A DNA stretch of 14,482 bases from Haloarculaceae archaeon (GCA_028274885.1 JAQCMX010000144.1:1-14482), one strand, 5' to 3'. Counted from the stretch's first letter, positions 1 through 7,630 are shown. Numbers and translations are program-made. Notes: generated from the sequence alone by a model not told the origin.

Positions 1-23
1 CGGTTCGGTTCGCGCTCGGGGCG

Positions 24-1076
24 GTGCGAGGCGTCGTGTCACGGCGTCGGGAAGGGATCGAACTCGTCGGACTCGCGATCACGGGGCTGCTGGCTGTCGC
101 AATGCTGGTGTTTATTCTGGTCGACTGGCTGCGTCTCTCGTCGCTCCCACTCAGTCCGACCGCAGCCGGAATCTTCGACGCGTACGTCGCGGTGGGAGGG
201 GGTCTCGACACACTGCTCGGGACGCGCGTATTCGAGTTCCCGGGGACGATCCGGACAGTCGCAACCGGCGTACTCGTCGGAATCGCCGGACCACTCGTCG
301 GTGCTTTCCTCGTGCACCGCCAGATGGCGCTGATCGGCGAGACGCTCGCTCACACCGCGTTTGCCGGTGTGGCAGTTGGTGTCGTCATCGCCGGTTTCAC
401 CGGTCTCGCTGGCACCCAGGAGCAACTCATCTTCATCGCCTTCGTCGTCAGTGCCCTCGCAGCGCTCGGGCTGGAACGGCTGACAGAATACACCGAGTCC
501 TACGGTGACGTCCCGATTGCGATCGTTCTCACCGGGAGCTTCGCGGTCGGAACCTTGCTTATCTCTCTGTTCCGCGACCGGATCGCCATCGGTATCGAAA
601 TCGAGGACTTCCTGTTCGGCGAGATTGCTATCGTCACCGTCGAGGGCACCCGGATGGTCGCCATCCTGACCATCGCCGTGGTCGCGCTCGTGGTCTACAA
701 CTACAAACAGTTCTTCTTTATAACGTTCGACGAACAAGCCGCCCGGGTCGCGCGATTGAACGTTCGATTCTACAACTCCCTGCTGATCGTCATGACCTCC
801 GTCGTCGTCGTCGGCGCGATGCAGATTCTCGGCGTCATCCTCGTGGCTGGACTCCTCGTGATTCCGGCCGCCGCAGCCTCGCAACTCGCACAGAACTTCC
901 GTGAAACGCTGTATCTGTCCGTGCTGCTCGGACAGAGTGCTGTCCTCGTCGGGACGTTCGTCGCAGTCGTCTGGAGTATCCCCGCCGGGGGTTCGATCAT
1001 CGTGGTCGCGATTGTGTTGTACATCTTCGCGGTCTCCGTTTCGGACAGGTCGCCGGGTCAGGTATCTGTTCATTAG
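24..1076 (+). CDS. znuB: Metal (zinc/manganese) ABC transporter permease, ZnuB/ABC-3 family
   Basis: Inner-membrane subunit of a zinc- or manganese-type ABC importer. It would pair with a periplasmic-type binding protein and a ZnuC-like ATPase, neither of which is in the window. The product (350 aa from the GTG at 24) is almost all hydrophobic, with about eight to nine membrane segments. Two stretches are typical of the ABC-3 family: ALIGETLAHTAFAGVAVG near residue 105, where the ATPase contact lies, and GVILVAGLLVIPAAAA near residue 275. An extra N-terminal helix (about residues 12-35) followed by a soluble stretch makes it longer than the roughly 260-aa bacterial ZnuB. The frame stays open to the left edge of the window, so the true start may be upstream and the GTG is only the first visible option. 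The metal cannot be told from this subunit. Confidence 0.88.
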   Translation: MRGVVSRRREGIELVGLAITGLLAVAMLVFILVDWLRLSSLPLSPTAAGIFDAYVAVGGGLDTLLGTRVFEFPGTIRTVATGVLVGIAGPLVGAFLVHRQMALIGETLAHTAFAGVAVGVVIAGFTGLAGTQEQLIFIAFVVSALAALGLERLTEYTESYGDVPIAIVLTGSFAVGTLLISLFRDRIAIGIEIEDFLFGEIAIVTVEGTRMVAILTIAVVALVVYNYKQFFFITFDEQAARVARLNVRFYNSLLIVMTSVVVVGAMQILGVILVAGLLVIPAAAASQLAQNFRETLYLSVLLGQSAVLVGTFVAVVWSIPAGGSIIVVAIVLYIFAVSVSDRSPGQVSVH

Positions 1077-1108
1077 ACGTTCGATACAGTGGAGACCACA
1101 ATCAGTCC

Positions 1109-1115
1109 CTTTTTG
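1109..1115 (+). promoter_or_regulatory. Box A (TATA-like) for the 1140 operon
   Basis: CTTTTTG lies 25-31 nt before the ATG at 1140, the spacing of a leaderless haloarchaeal promoter. It supports 1140 over the in-frame GTG at 1089 as the start of the small protein, and it marks the head of the three-gene unit that ends with rnp3. Confidence 0.55.
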
Positions 1116-1139
1116 TCTGATGGCAGAATATCAGCCGGT

Positions 1140-1322
1140 ATGGGATTCGAAGAGGACGATCAGGTTATCCTGCACGACGAGCACAGCGAACATGACGGCG
1201 AGGAGGGAACGGTTACACAGGTAATGGAGACGATGTTCGGTGATGCAACCTACATCGTGAGTTTCGAAGAAGGGAAAGAACAGGGTGTCCCCGAGGACTC
1301 GCTGGAACCGGTCGAGGGGTAG
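1140..1322 (+). CDS. Small acidic KOW/SH3-like protein, first gene of the RNase P p30 operon
   Basis: A 60-aa acidic protein of unknown function. It begins MGFEEDDQVILHDEHSEHDG and alternates short beta-type strands with glycines (EGTVTQVMETMFGDATYIVSFEEG), as in small KOW/SH3 barrels and the DUF1918 group. I do not recognise a named gene. The ATG at 1140 is chosen because a box A sits 25-31 nt upstream; the longer GTG reading from 1089 would place its start ahead of that box. The stop codon is 2 bp before the COG1325 start, so the two are very likely co-transcribed, and the unit continues into rnp3. The neighbours hint at a role with RNA or ribosomes, but this is inference from position only. 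Confidence 0.72.
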   Translation: MGFEEDDQVILHDEHSEHDGEEGTVTQVMETMFGDATYIVSFEEGKEQGVPEDSLEPVEG

Positions 1323-1324
1323 GT

Positions 1325-1759
1325 ATGTCTTCGGTCCCGTTTCACTACCTCGACCTCCGCGCGTTCTGTTATGTTACGGAGGAAGAAAAACGGGTCGAAG
1401 AGGCAGTGAGAACACTGCTTCCCGAGGGGTTCGAACTACAACGAACGGCCTCGGAAGGACACTACGGTGACCGGATCCTCGTGCTGTCCGCGCGCGTCGA
1501 AAACGCGGACGACCTGCGGACGGTTCTGGACCGATTGGAGGGGTTTTCCGAAGACGATGCCGAGCGCTTCCTGGGTGAACTCGAGGAGCGCGTCGATCAG
1601 AACTGTTCGTTTTTTATGACACTCGACAAACAGGCCGCCTTCCGCGACGAGATTCGACTGGGCGATGGCATCACCGTCCAGGGAAAGGTTGAGGCGTATC
1701 CTGCAAAAAAAGAGCGCGCGATCGAGAACCTCGAGACCTTCGTCGACCGCATCACATGA
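1325..1759 (+). CDS. COG1325 (DUF54) RNA-binding protein, predicted exosome-associated
   Basis: A 144-aa protein of the archaeal COG1325/DUF54 family, predicted from gene neighbourhood to bind RNA and work with the exosome or RNase P. Family marks are the opening VPFHYLDLRAFCYVTEEE, the core GDRILVLSARVENADDLRTV, the segment DQNCSFFMTLDKQAAFRDE near residues 93-111, and the closing KVEAYPAKKERAIENL. Length is normal for the family. It starts 2 bp after the small KOW-like gene, with a purine-rich GAGGGGT a few bases upstream that could act as a ribosome binding site. It overlaps rnp3 by 4 bp (ATGA). A run of seven A residues falls inside the gene near 1705, which is unusual in such GC-rich DNA, but the frame stays intact. 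Confidence 0.88.
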   Translation: MSSVPFHYLDLRAFCYVTEEEKRVEEAVRTLLPEGFELQRTASEGHYGDRILVLSARVENADDLRTVLDRLEGFSEDDAERFLGELEERVDQNCSFFMTLDKQAAFRDEIRLGDGITVQGKVEAYPAKKERAIENLETFVDRIT

Positions 1760-2547
1760 GCGGACTCTACGAGGCTGTCCACGCGCACCCGGACGGGAAC
1801 AGCACAGTCTCACGCCTGGCGCTGACCGCAAGCGAGTACGGATACGACGGGATCGTGGTACGCAACCACGGGGGGACACCCGCGACGTACGATCCGACGC
1901 GCATCGCCGAGGCCTACGACATCGACGTCGTCACGGGGGTCGAAGTCCGGGCGGACAGCCCCGCACGTGCGAGCGGGTTTATCGGATCGCACCGGGAAGA
2001 CCAGACGATCGTGCTCGTCCACGGGGGGGATACTACACTGAACAGGTTTGCCGTCGAACAGGCGGCGGTGGACGTGCTCGCACATCCCCTGTGCGGGGAC
2101 GGGGATTTCAATCACGTGCTCGCCCGGGAGGCAAAAAAGCAGGGCGTCCGCATCGAACTGTCGCTCGCTGCGGTCTTGGGCCGATCCGGCGGACAGCGCG
2201 TCCAGACGTTACAGGACCTGCGCAAACTCGGTGAGATTATCCGGGAGTACGACGTACCCTACGTCGTCAGCGGCGACCCCTCCAGTCACTTGCAGTTGCG
2301 AGCACCCCGAGAACTTCGGGCACTCGGCGGGGTGATCGGATTTTCCGGCGAGGAGATCATTGCGGGTCTTGAGGAGTGGTCAGTCCTCGCAGATCGGAAC
2401 CGCAAACGTCAGTCCGATTCGTACGTCCAACCGGGTGTCACGCGGGTCCCGGCCGACGGGACTGACGACTCCGCCGAGAAATCCGGTGACGGGACCGAAT
2501 GCTCGACCGGTATGCGATCCAAGGATATCGACGGATCCGACCGCTAG
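1756..2547 (+). CDS. rnp3: Ribonuclease P protein component 3 (Rnp3, p30/Rpp30 family)
   Basis: Protein subunit of archaeal RNase P, which trims the 5' leader of pre-tRNA together with the catalytic RNA and Pop5 (Rnp2), Rpp21, Rpp29 and L7Ae. The p30 family folds as a TIM-like barrel. Seen here are the opening SGLYEAVHAHPDGNSTVSRL, the strand YGYDGIVVRNH (about 29-39), VVTGVEVRAD, the segment VDVLAHPLCGDGDFNHVLAR, and YVVSGDPSSHLQLRAPREL near residue 175. The body ends near residue 215. The remaining 45 or so residues are hydrophilic, low-complexity tail, so the protein is somewhat longer than usual. The start is fixed by the ATGA overlap with COG1325, which implies coupled translation. The partner rnp2, often the next gene in haloarchaea, is not here. 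Confidence 0.93.
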   Translation: MSGLYEAVHAHPDGNSTVSRLALTASEYGYDGIVVRNHGGTPATYDPTRIAEAYDIDVVTGVEVRADSPARASGFIGSHREDQTIVLVHGGDTTLNRFAVEQAAVDVLAHPLCGDGDFNHVLAREAKKQGVRIELSLAAVLGRSGGQRVQTLQDLRKLGEIIREYDVPYVVSGDPSSHLQLRAPRELRALGGVIGFSGEEIIAGLEEWSVLADRNRKRQSDSYVQPGVTRVPADGTDDSAEKSGDGTECSTGMRSKDIDGSDR

Positions 2548-2560
2548 CAGTCCAAGGGGA

Positions 2561-2568
2561 ATATTTTA
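2561..2568 (+). promoter_or_regulatory. Box A for gshA
   Basis: ATATTTTA begins 14 bp after the rnp3 stop and lies 27-34 nt before the gshA ATG at 2595. It indicates a separate, leaderless gshA transcript and argues against the longer reading of gshA that would begin inside rnp3 at 2499. Confidence 0.7.
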
Positions 2569-2594
2569 GCCCGGCGGAATCGAATGCCGAAGGG

Positions 2595-3671
2595 ATGGAA
2601 CGGGGCAGTGCGGAGAATTTCAGTCGGATGGGCACACTCGGGATCGAGGAGGAGTTCTATGTGGTCGACCAGCATGCTCGCCCAGCGTCGGGAACCGACG
2701 AACTCGTGTACGGGAGCGACCCGCCGGACATCCTGACTGACCGTCTCGACCACGAACTGTTCAAGTGTGTCATCGAGACACAGACCCCCCTGATCGAGGA
2801 TGTTGGGGACGCCTGGCAAACACTGACCGCAGTCCGGGAAGCACTCGTCGAACACGCCACCGATCACGGTTACCAGATCGCGGGGGCAGGGCTGCATCCG
2901 ACAGCCCGGTGGCGCGAACTCGAACACGCCGAAAAGCCCCGGTATAGAGAGCAACTCGACCGGATCCAGTATCCCCAGCACCGGAACACGACCGCAGGAT
3001 TGCACGTCCACGTCGGTGTCGACGACGCTGACAAGGCTGTCTGGGTCGCAAACGAGGTTAGATGGTACCTGCCACTCATCCTGGCCCTCTCGGCGAACTC
3101 ACCGTACTGGTGTGGGTACGACACCGGTCTCCAGTCAGCACGGGCGACGATCTTCGAGGGGCTTCCCAACACCGGCATGCCGACGGCGTTCGAGTCTTAC
3201 GCCGCGTTCGATAGGTTCGAACGGGTTATGTTAGAAACCGACGCCATCGGAGACCGCGGTGAACTCTGGTACGACGTGCGGCCCCACTCGGAACTCGGAA
3301 CTGTCGAGGTTCGCACACCTGACGGACAGCACCACTCGGAACGCGTTCTCTCGCTGGTAGCGTACATCCACGCGCTGGTCATCGACCTCTGTGAACGGTA
3401 CGAGGATGGCGAGTCGGGCAAAACCCACCGACGGGAGTTGCTCGACGAGAACAAGTGGCGCGCGCTCAGGTACGGCCAGAACGCGTCACTGATCGACCGC
3501 GACGCAGAAGGGACAGTCCCCGTGACCCGCCTGACAAAACAGGAGGCGGACCGACTCGACGTGCCGTCACTGGTCGAGTTTCTCGAGGAGAGTGGTGCGT
3601 CCCGCCAGCGCCGTCTCAGACGTCAGGAGGGTGTCGACTCGCTGTGCCAGTCGCTCCTTCTCGAGTTCTGA
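2595..3671 (+). CDS. gshA: Glutamate-cysteine ligase, GCS2 family (gamma-glutamylcysteine synthesis)
   Basis: Cytosolic enzyme that joins glutamate and cysteine with ATP to make gamma-glutamylcysteine, the main low-molecular-weight thiol of haloarchaea. The 358-aa product opens MERGSAENFSRMGTLGIEEE, the family's typical start; the acidic E18-E20 motif would bind metal and substrate. Further marks are ELFKCVIETQTPL (about 54-66), TTAGLHVHVGV (132-142, with H137 and H139), LALSANSPYWCG, and the arginine motif GTVEVRTPDGQ. The ATG at 2595 is supported by the box A upstream and by the start of the conserved domain; the frame is open to 2499, but that part overlaps rnp3 and is not credible. The gene ends at a GC hairpin and is convergent with aIF1A. 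Confidence 0.92.
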   Translation: MERGSAENFSRMGTLGIEEEFYVVDQHARPASGTDELVYGSDPPDILTDRLDHELFKCVIETQTPLIEDVGDAWQTLTAVREALVEHATDHGYQIAGAGLHPTARWRELEHAEKPRYREQLDRIQYPQHRNTTAGLHVHVGVDDADKAVWVANEVRWYLPLILALSANSPYWCGYDTGLQSARATIFEGLPNTGMPTAFESYAAFDRFERVMLETDAIGDRGELWYDVRPHSELGTVEVRTPDGQHHSERVLSLVAYIHALVIDLCERYEDGESGKTHRRELLDENKWRALRYGQNASLIDRDAEGTVPVTRLTKQEADRLDVPSLVEFLEESGASRQRRLRRQEGVDSLCQSLLLEF

Positions 3672-3682
3672 GCTTCACGGCT

Positions 3683-3702
3683 ACCCGCTTGCACAGGCGG
3701 GT
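3683..3702 (+). terminator. GC hairpin after gshA
   Basis: ACCCGC (3683-3688) and GCGGGT (3697-3702) can pair around an 8-nt loop, 11 bp after the gshA stop. No T-run follows, so termination is plausible but not certain. The element lies in the 123-bp gap between convergent gshA and aIF1A genes, which otherwise shows nothing I can assign. Confidence 0.4.
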
Positions 3703-3794
3703 GCTGGAAATCATCGTAAAATCGGTATCAGTCCCGGATTGGCTCGGCCTGTGTCTCTCACCCCAGCGGATTACGGATGAGAGCCCGGGCGTGG

Positions 3795-4082
3795 CTACTC
3801 CTGAATGTGGCCTTCCTCGCGCAGTTGATCGGCGTCCTGTTTCTCGTAGCGCCAGGTGATATCGGCTTTCTCGTCTTGCCAGTCCCAGGGTTCAACGAGC
3901 ACCACGTCGTCTTGCCGGATCCAGATTCGCTTTTGCATCTTGCCGGGGATCCGCGCCGTCCGCTCGACGCCATCCATGCACCGCACGTTGACCCGGTTGG
4001 CACCGAGCATCTCAGTGACGACGGCGAACACCTCATCGTCGTCGGGCATCCGGAGGTCCTTTCGCCCCTCGTCCTCACTCAT
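3795..4082 (-). CDS. eif1A: Translation initiation factor aIF1A
   Basis: Archaeal counterpart of eukaryotic eIF1A and bacterial IF1. It is an OB-fold protein that binds the A site of the small ribosomal subunit and helps place initiator tRNA and mRNA. The 95-aa product shows the family's core: FAVVTEMLGANRVNVRCMDG, then ERTARIPGKMQKRIWIRQDD and VVLVEPWDWQDEKADITWRY. Length is as expected. The ATG at 4082 (MSEDEGRKDLRMPDDD) is chosen over a much longer open frame because it starts the family domain and has a box A at the right distance. It is divergent from the small membrane protein gene and convergent with gshA. Confidence 0.95.
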   Translation of the reverse strand: MSEDEGRKDLRMPDDDEVFAVVTEMLGANRVNVRCMDGVERTARIPGKMQKRIWIRQDDVVLVEPWDWQDEKADITWRYEKQDADQLREEGHIQE

Positions 4083-4104
4083 ATCTGACTGTTCGACAGG
4101 GAAC

Positions 4105-4114
4105 GAGTTTAACC
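4105..4114 (-). promoter_or_regulatory. Box A for eif1A
   Basis: On the minus strand this reads GGTTAAACTC, with its A/T core (4108-4112) 26-30 nt before the ATG at 4082, so the mRNA is probably leaderless. A GGACC-CACC-GGTCC inverted repeat (4129-4142) lies just upstream of it; its role is unknown. Confidence 0.6.
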
Positions 4115-4212
4115 TTTTCAAACGGCGCGGACCCACCGGTCCGGGCCATGAGACGCGGTCCTCGGGTATAGTGACTCTGCTGTGTGTTTTGTTCCTGGGG
4201 GAGATAGGGACG

Positions 4213-4220
4213 CTTTTATC
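4213..4220 (+). promoter_or_regulatory. Box A for the 62-aa membrane protein
   Basis: CTTTTATC lies 22-29 nt before the ATG at 4242. It fixes that ATG as the start in preference to an earlier in-frame codon at 4182. Confidence 0.6.
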
Positions 4221-4241
4221 TGCGCCCCTGGAGTTAGGTGT

Positions 4242-4430
4242 ATGCTTGGCAGACTCGGATTCGTAGGCATCCTCGGGGTCGTATTCGTACTGGGGGGGAT
4301 TGCGCTTGTTGCAGTTGAGAGTCTGATGATCGCGGGTGGGATCGCGCTCGTGATTGCTGGTTTTGGACTCGCCGTCTATGGCATAGTGACAAACTTGCTC
4401 GGCGCGTTCGGAGTGGGCGGACTGGTCTGA
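4242..4430 (+). CDS. Small two-helix membrane protein, haloarchaeal
   Basis: A 62-aa hydrophobic protein with two membrane helices, roughly residues 6-23 (VGILGVVFVLGGIALVAV) and 27-50 (MIAGGIALVIAGFGLAVYGI), joined by a short ES turn. Function is unknown. It resembles a small haloarchaeal family that I recall as DUF7470, but I hold that name with low certainty. The box A at 4213 supports this start. It is divergent from eif1A, sharing a 159-bp control region, and convergent with the DUF460 gene. Confidence 0.7.
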   Translation: MLGRLGFVGILGVVFVLGGIALVAVESLMIAGGIALVIAGFGLAVYGIVTNLLGAFGVGGLV

Positions 4431-4645
4431 CCGTCCGGTGACTCGCTTGTCTTGGCGGGTGGCCGGTGCGGGAGTTCTGTTCGGTATTTCCGACGCGCCG
4501 GTGTGTCGGGCCAGTTTCCAGCCTCGGATACCGTACGTTATCGGGGTTTTCGGGGCTCGGTACCACCGGACCGGGACAGTGGGTGTTGTAGCCCCTTCGA
4601 TCGATATGTCGGGTCCAGGGCCGAAGACAATCCCGACGATCGGTT
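4431..4645. other. Unassigned gap between convergent genes
   Basis: These 215 bp separate two convergent genes. The open frames here have no box A, no domain and poor haloarchaeal composition. I see no tRNA, T-rich terminator or clear repeat. Confidence 0.5.
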
Positions 4646-6619
4646 TCACTCTGTGGGGCGTTCCGCACGGTGTTCGCTGATGAGTCGGTCGACCATCTCG
4701 GCGTGTTGCTGGCGTTCGCGCTTGGCAGCTCGCTCCTGCCAGTCCGTGATCGCAGCCTCAATTTCGTCCTCACGCGCGACTGCCAGTTCGTCTACCTCCT
4801 GGACGGTCACCAGTTCGGCCGGCGCGACGGGCACGTCGTGGTCGAAGAGGATACGATCGGCCATATCCGAGAGCCGGCCGTTCCGAAGGACGAGCCGTGG
4901 GTTCACCTCCGCAAGTAGCCGTGCGGTCGATCGGCCCGCGCCGCTTGCATCCCTGAGCAGGACGATATCGTCCTCGGCCAGTCCGACCCGCTCGTCGGCA
5001 TCCGTGATCGCCCCTTTCGTGAATTGCTCGATCACCTTCACCGGGACGAGTCCCGCCTTCTTCTCCGAGACATCAGCAAAATTCGAGTGGTCCAGTTTCC
5101 ACAGCGCCTTGAGCCGCTCGAGTTTCCCCTCCAGTTCCGTGACCGTCTCCCGTTCGACGTCGAGTTCGCGTTCCAGCCGGTCGTTTTCCCGTTCCAGCCG
5201 CGTCACCTCGCGGCGGGTGCGTGCCTCGCGGCGTTGCTCGCTTCGCGCTTCGGTGAGTTCCTGCTCGAGGGCGTCGATCCGCTCGTCTTTCTGTTCGACT
5301 GTCTCCTCGAGCGTTTCGACGTGTCCCTGGAGACGCTCGACCTGCGTCTCGAGGCGACGGATTCGCTTTTCGTCTTCGGTCAACTCCCGTTCGACGTGTT
5401 CGTGCTCGTCCTCGTCGTCGCCCTCCTCGGCCGTGAGATCGGCCAGCACCGTTTCGACCGATTCCTCGTCCGCGATCACACGAGAGAGGACAGTCCCGAG
5501 GCTCTCCTGTGGCGGGACCTTCGCCGCCACCCGGTCGAACTGGTCTGCGTGTGCGTCGTAGGCACCGAGTGCGGCCGCGATGGCGTCGCGCTCGTGGTCG
5601 TTGTCGTAGCCCACGTCGCGTGTTCGGTGCTTTTTGACGTCAATCGGGAGGTCGCGGTCTGGCGTCCAGCCGGCGGCGTCGAAGCTGCGACGGATCTTCT
5701 CGACCGTCTCGGGCATTGGGGTGACATCCGCCCCGATCAGGATGGGACGGCCACGCTCGACGATCCACTCGATAACCGCCGCGGTGTCGGCCGTCCGCGT
5801 ACTCAGGACATCGAGCAGTTCACCTTCGAGCCCGACAACGGCGACGGCGGTCGTCGTCCCGGGATCGATCCCGATGAGGACGTGGTCTCTGCGCTTTGCC
5901 AGCGGCCGAAAGTCGATACCGTCCCGCCGGACGCGTTCGATCTCGACGCGAACGTCACCACCCCGACCGGCGGAGACGGGGATGTCCTGTGGCCGTCCCT
6001 CGACGGTAAACACCGCGTTCGAGAATCCGCCGTACTTTTTTGTCACGTCGCGTTCGTAAGACAGCCCTGCGTCATCAAGTTCGGCCGCTATCTCACGTGC
6101 GCGGCGCTTGACCGAGCCGTGGATACGCCGCGTATGGCGATCCTCGCTCCACCCACCACCACCGGTCGATCGACCGCGTGCCACCTTGATTTCAGTGCGG
6201 TCGGTGAAAGCGGTTACCTCCTGGCCGACGTTTGCGGCCGCGAGTCGGGCAGCGGCTTCGGCTTCCTGCATCGGATCTTTGCCGTAGGGGACGCCGTGGC
6301 GCGAGGCGACACGGGAGAGGGACTCGGGCTGTTCGGCCCCGGTTACCTGCACGAGTTGTGTCCCCGCCGGCAGCGAGCCAAGCAGGTGGACCAGTTCGTC
6401 CTTGTCTTTGGCCAGTTCGTACATGTTGTCCGTGGCGACGATGGCGGGCTCCTCGTTGTCGATACGCCGCCGGAGTTTCCGGTAGCTGACAACGTCTCGC
6501 TCGATGCGATCATCGTCGAAAACGACCAGTGCGTAGGAGGGGGTGTCACCCCGGACATCACCGCTTTGAATGTCGACACCGAAGATGACCGAGTCGAGAG
6601 CTGACGTGCGGTCGCTCAC
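4646..6619 (-). CDS. DUF460 (COG2433) protein: two RNase H-like parts plus coiled coil
   Basis: A 657-aa archaeal protein of the COG2433/DUF460 family, annotated elsewhere as a possible RuvC/YqgF-like nuclease; its function is not established. The N-terminal part holds FGVDIQSGD (D16). A second RNase H-like domain follows, with IGIDPGTTTAVAVV (D252), ILIGADVTP (D297) and NDHERDAIAAALGAY (D344), the spread of acidic residues seen in RuvC/YqgF folds. Residues about 410-535 are a long charged coiled coil rich in E, R and L. A C-terminal domain (about 540-657) contains ITDADERVGLAEDDIVLLRD and ADRILFDHDVPVAPAEL. The start is the GTG at 6619, 28 nt from a strong box A; a longer reading from 6706 passes through that box. 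It lies 98 bp downstream of tfb on the same strand. Confidence 0.88.
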   Translation of the reverse strand: MSDRTSALDSVIFGVDIQSGDVRGDTPSYALVVFDDDRIERDVVSYRKLRRRIDNEEPAIVATDNMYELAKDKDELVHLLGSLPAGTQLVQVTGAEQPESLSRVASRHGVPYGKDPMQEAEAAARLAAANVGQEVTAFTDRTEIKVARGRSTGGGGWSEDRHTRRIHGSVKRRAREIAAELDDAGLSYERDVTKKYGGFSNAVFTVEGRPQDIPVSAGRGGDVRVEIERVRRDGIDFRPLAKRRDHVLIGIDPGTTTAVAVVGLEGELLDVLSTRTADTAAVIEWIVERGRPILIGADVTPMPETVEKIRRSFDAAGWTPDRDLPIDVKKHRTRDVGYDNDHERDAIAAALGAYDAHADQFDRVAAKVPPQESLGTVLSRVIADEESVETVLADLTAEEGDDEDEHEHVERELTEDEKRIRRLETQVERLQGHVETLEETVEQKDERIDALEQELTEARSEQRREARTRREVTRLERENDRLERELDVERETVTELEGKLERLKALWKLDHSNFADVSEKKAGLVPVKVIEQFTKGAITDADERVGLAEDDIVLLRDASGAGRSTARLLAEVNPRLVLRNGRLSDMADRILFDHDVPVAPAELVTVQEVDELAVAREDEIEAAITDWQERAAKRERQQHAEMVDRLISEHRAERPTE

Positions 6620-6641
6620 TACCGGTGCTAGCGAGCGAGAT

Positions 6642-6651
6642 TGTATAAATC
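6642..6651 (-). promoter_or_regulatory. Box A for the DUF460 gene
   Basis: The minus strand reads GATTTATACA, the best TATA match in the window, 23-32 nt before the GTG at 6619. It supports a leaderless message and the choice of a GTG start. ACCGGTA lies directly between it and the start codon (6626-6620). Confidence 0.75.
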
Positions 6652-6717
6652 CACGGCGGGACAGGCAGTATTTCGGTCCCGGTTCGTGTCGGGGCAGTGC
6701 CACCAACGCGACGGGGC

Positions 6718-7596
6718 TTACTCGCTGCCGTCGTCTGCAAGTTGCTGGTAGGTTGCCCGGAGGGTAACCGGCGTCACGCCGGCCACAGCAGCGGTCTCCT
6801 GCTGTGTCAGATCGTGCCCGGCACGGGTGGCCGCGGTGTAGAGACAGCCCGCAGCGACCCCGCTGGGATTGCGTCCCGAGTCGATCCCTCGCTCGCGGGC
6901 CTTGGCCGCCAGCTCCCGTGCCCGTTGTTCGACCGCCGTCGGCAGGTCGAGTTTACTCGCAAAACGGGCGAGATACTCCCGCGGATCGACCGGACCAGTA
7001 GGCAACCCGAGTTCGCGGTTCATCGCGTCGTAGGCCACGTTGAGTTCCGCCTTCTCGGCCTTTGCTTCCGTGATCACCTCGGGTACCGTCCGCGAGACTG
7101 CCGCAGTCCGGCAGGTTGCGTACACCACGGCCGCGGCAAACCCCTCGATCGATCGTCCCTGCAGGAGTCCCGCATCCTGTGCGGACTCGAACAGCACACA
7201 GGACTGTTCGCGGACATGTTCGGGTAGATCCAGTGCTGTCACGAGTCGCTGAATCTCCGTGAACGCGTAAACGCGGTTGCGCTCGGCCTTACTGCGAATC
7301 TGGGTGCGCTTGTGCTGGCGACGCAACCGTGCGACCTGCCGTCGCTTGCGTCCGGTGAGTCTATTCGAGTGACCGATCTCCGTCGAGAGGCCCCTGTCGT
7401 GGCGGGAGCGCGTCAGCGGCGCCCCAGTTCGCTCGGGGTTCGTCTCGTCGTCGGTAAACGAGCGCCACTCCGGACCCGGGTCGATTGCGTGCTCGTCGAC
7501 GACGAGACCACACTCGGTACACACTGTCTCGCAGTCCTCGGCCTGTAGCCGTCCTGCACACTCCGGGCAAGTCCGTGCCGTCGTTGCTGCCGTCAT
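6718..7596 (-). CDS. tfb: Transcription initiation factor TFB (TFIIB family)
   Basis: Basal factor that binds TBP and the BRE next to box A and recruits RNA polymerase. Haloarchaea carry several tfb genes; which paralogue this is cannot be told here. The 292-aa product has an N-terminal zinc ribbon (C10, C13, C26, C29), then the B-reader/linker with PLTRSRHDRGLSTEIG. Two cyclin repeats follow: the first begins near KAERNRVYAFTEIQRLVTAL and includes SIEGFAAAVVYATCR, and the second includes NPSGVAAGCLYTAATRAG and the helix-turn-helix QETAAVAGVTPVTLRATYQQ. The ATG at 7596 starts the zinc ribbon and has a box A 27-34 nt upstream. It is divergent from the 166-aa gene, with a 15-bp inverted repeat in the shared 183-bp region. 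Confidence 0.94.
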   Translation of the reverse strand: MTAATTARTCPECAGRLQAEDCETVCTECGLVVDEHAIDPGPEWRSFTDDETNPERTGAPLTRSRHDRGLSTEIGHSNRLTGRKRRQVARLRRQHKRTQIRSKAERNRVYAFTEIQRLVTALDLPEHVREQSCVLFESAQDAGLLQGRSIEGFAAAVVYATCRTAAVSRTVPEVITEAKAEKAELNVAYDAMNRELGLPTGPVDPREYLARFASKLDLPTAVEQRARELAAKARERGIDSGRNPSGVAAGCLYTAATRAGHDLTQQETAAVAGVTPVTLRATYQQLADDGSE

Positions 7597-7622
7597 CACT
7601 GCAAGATTCGTCCGGCATACAC

Positions 7623-7630
7623 TTTTAAAA
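7623..7630 (-). promoter_or_regulatory. Box A for tfb
   Basis: TTTTAAAA, identical on both strands, lies 27-34 nt before the tfb ATG at 7596. It stands out in the GC-rich surroundings and is a strong candidate TBP site. Confidence 0.7.

Noticed and set aside
39..1073. A 344-aa open frame antisense to the znuB-like gene
   Set aside because: Its translation is a low-complexity mix of D, E, R, H and G that mirrors the GC-biased codons of the membrane protein on the other strand.
1700..1715. Run of seven A residues in the COG1325 gene as a frameshift or slippage site
   Set aside because: The frame continues through conserved family residues to a normal end, so no recoding is needed.
2499..2594. 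N-terminal extension of gshA
   Set aside because: It overlaps the end of rnp3, crosses the box A, and lies before the conserved GCS2 opening.
3795..4649. A 284-aa reading of the aIF1A frame
   Set aside because: The extra 189 residues have non-haloarchaeal composition and run antisense through the small membrane protein. The family domain starts at 4082.
5024..6604. A 526-aa open frame antisense to DUF460
   Set aside because: It is full length only because GC-rich third positions suppress stops. It has no domain or promoter, and the opposite strand is a clear DUF460 gene.
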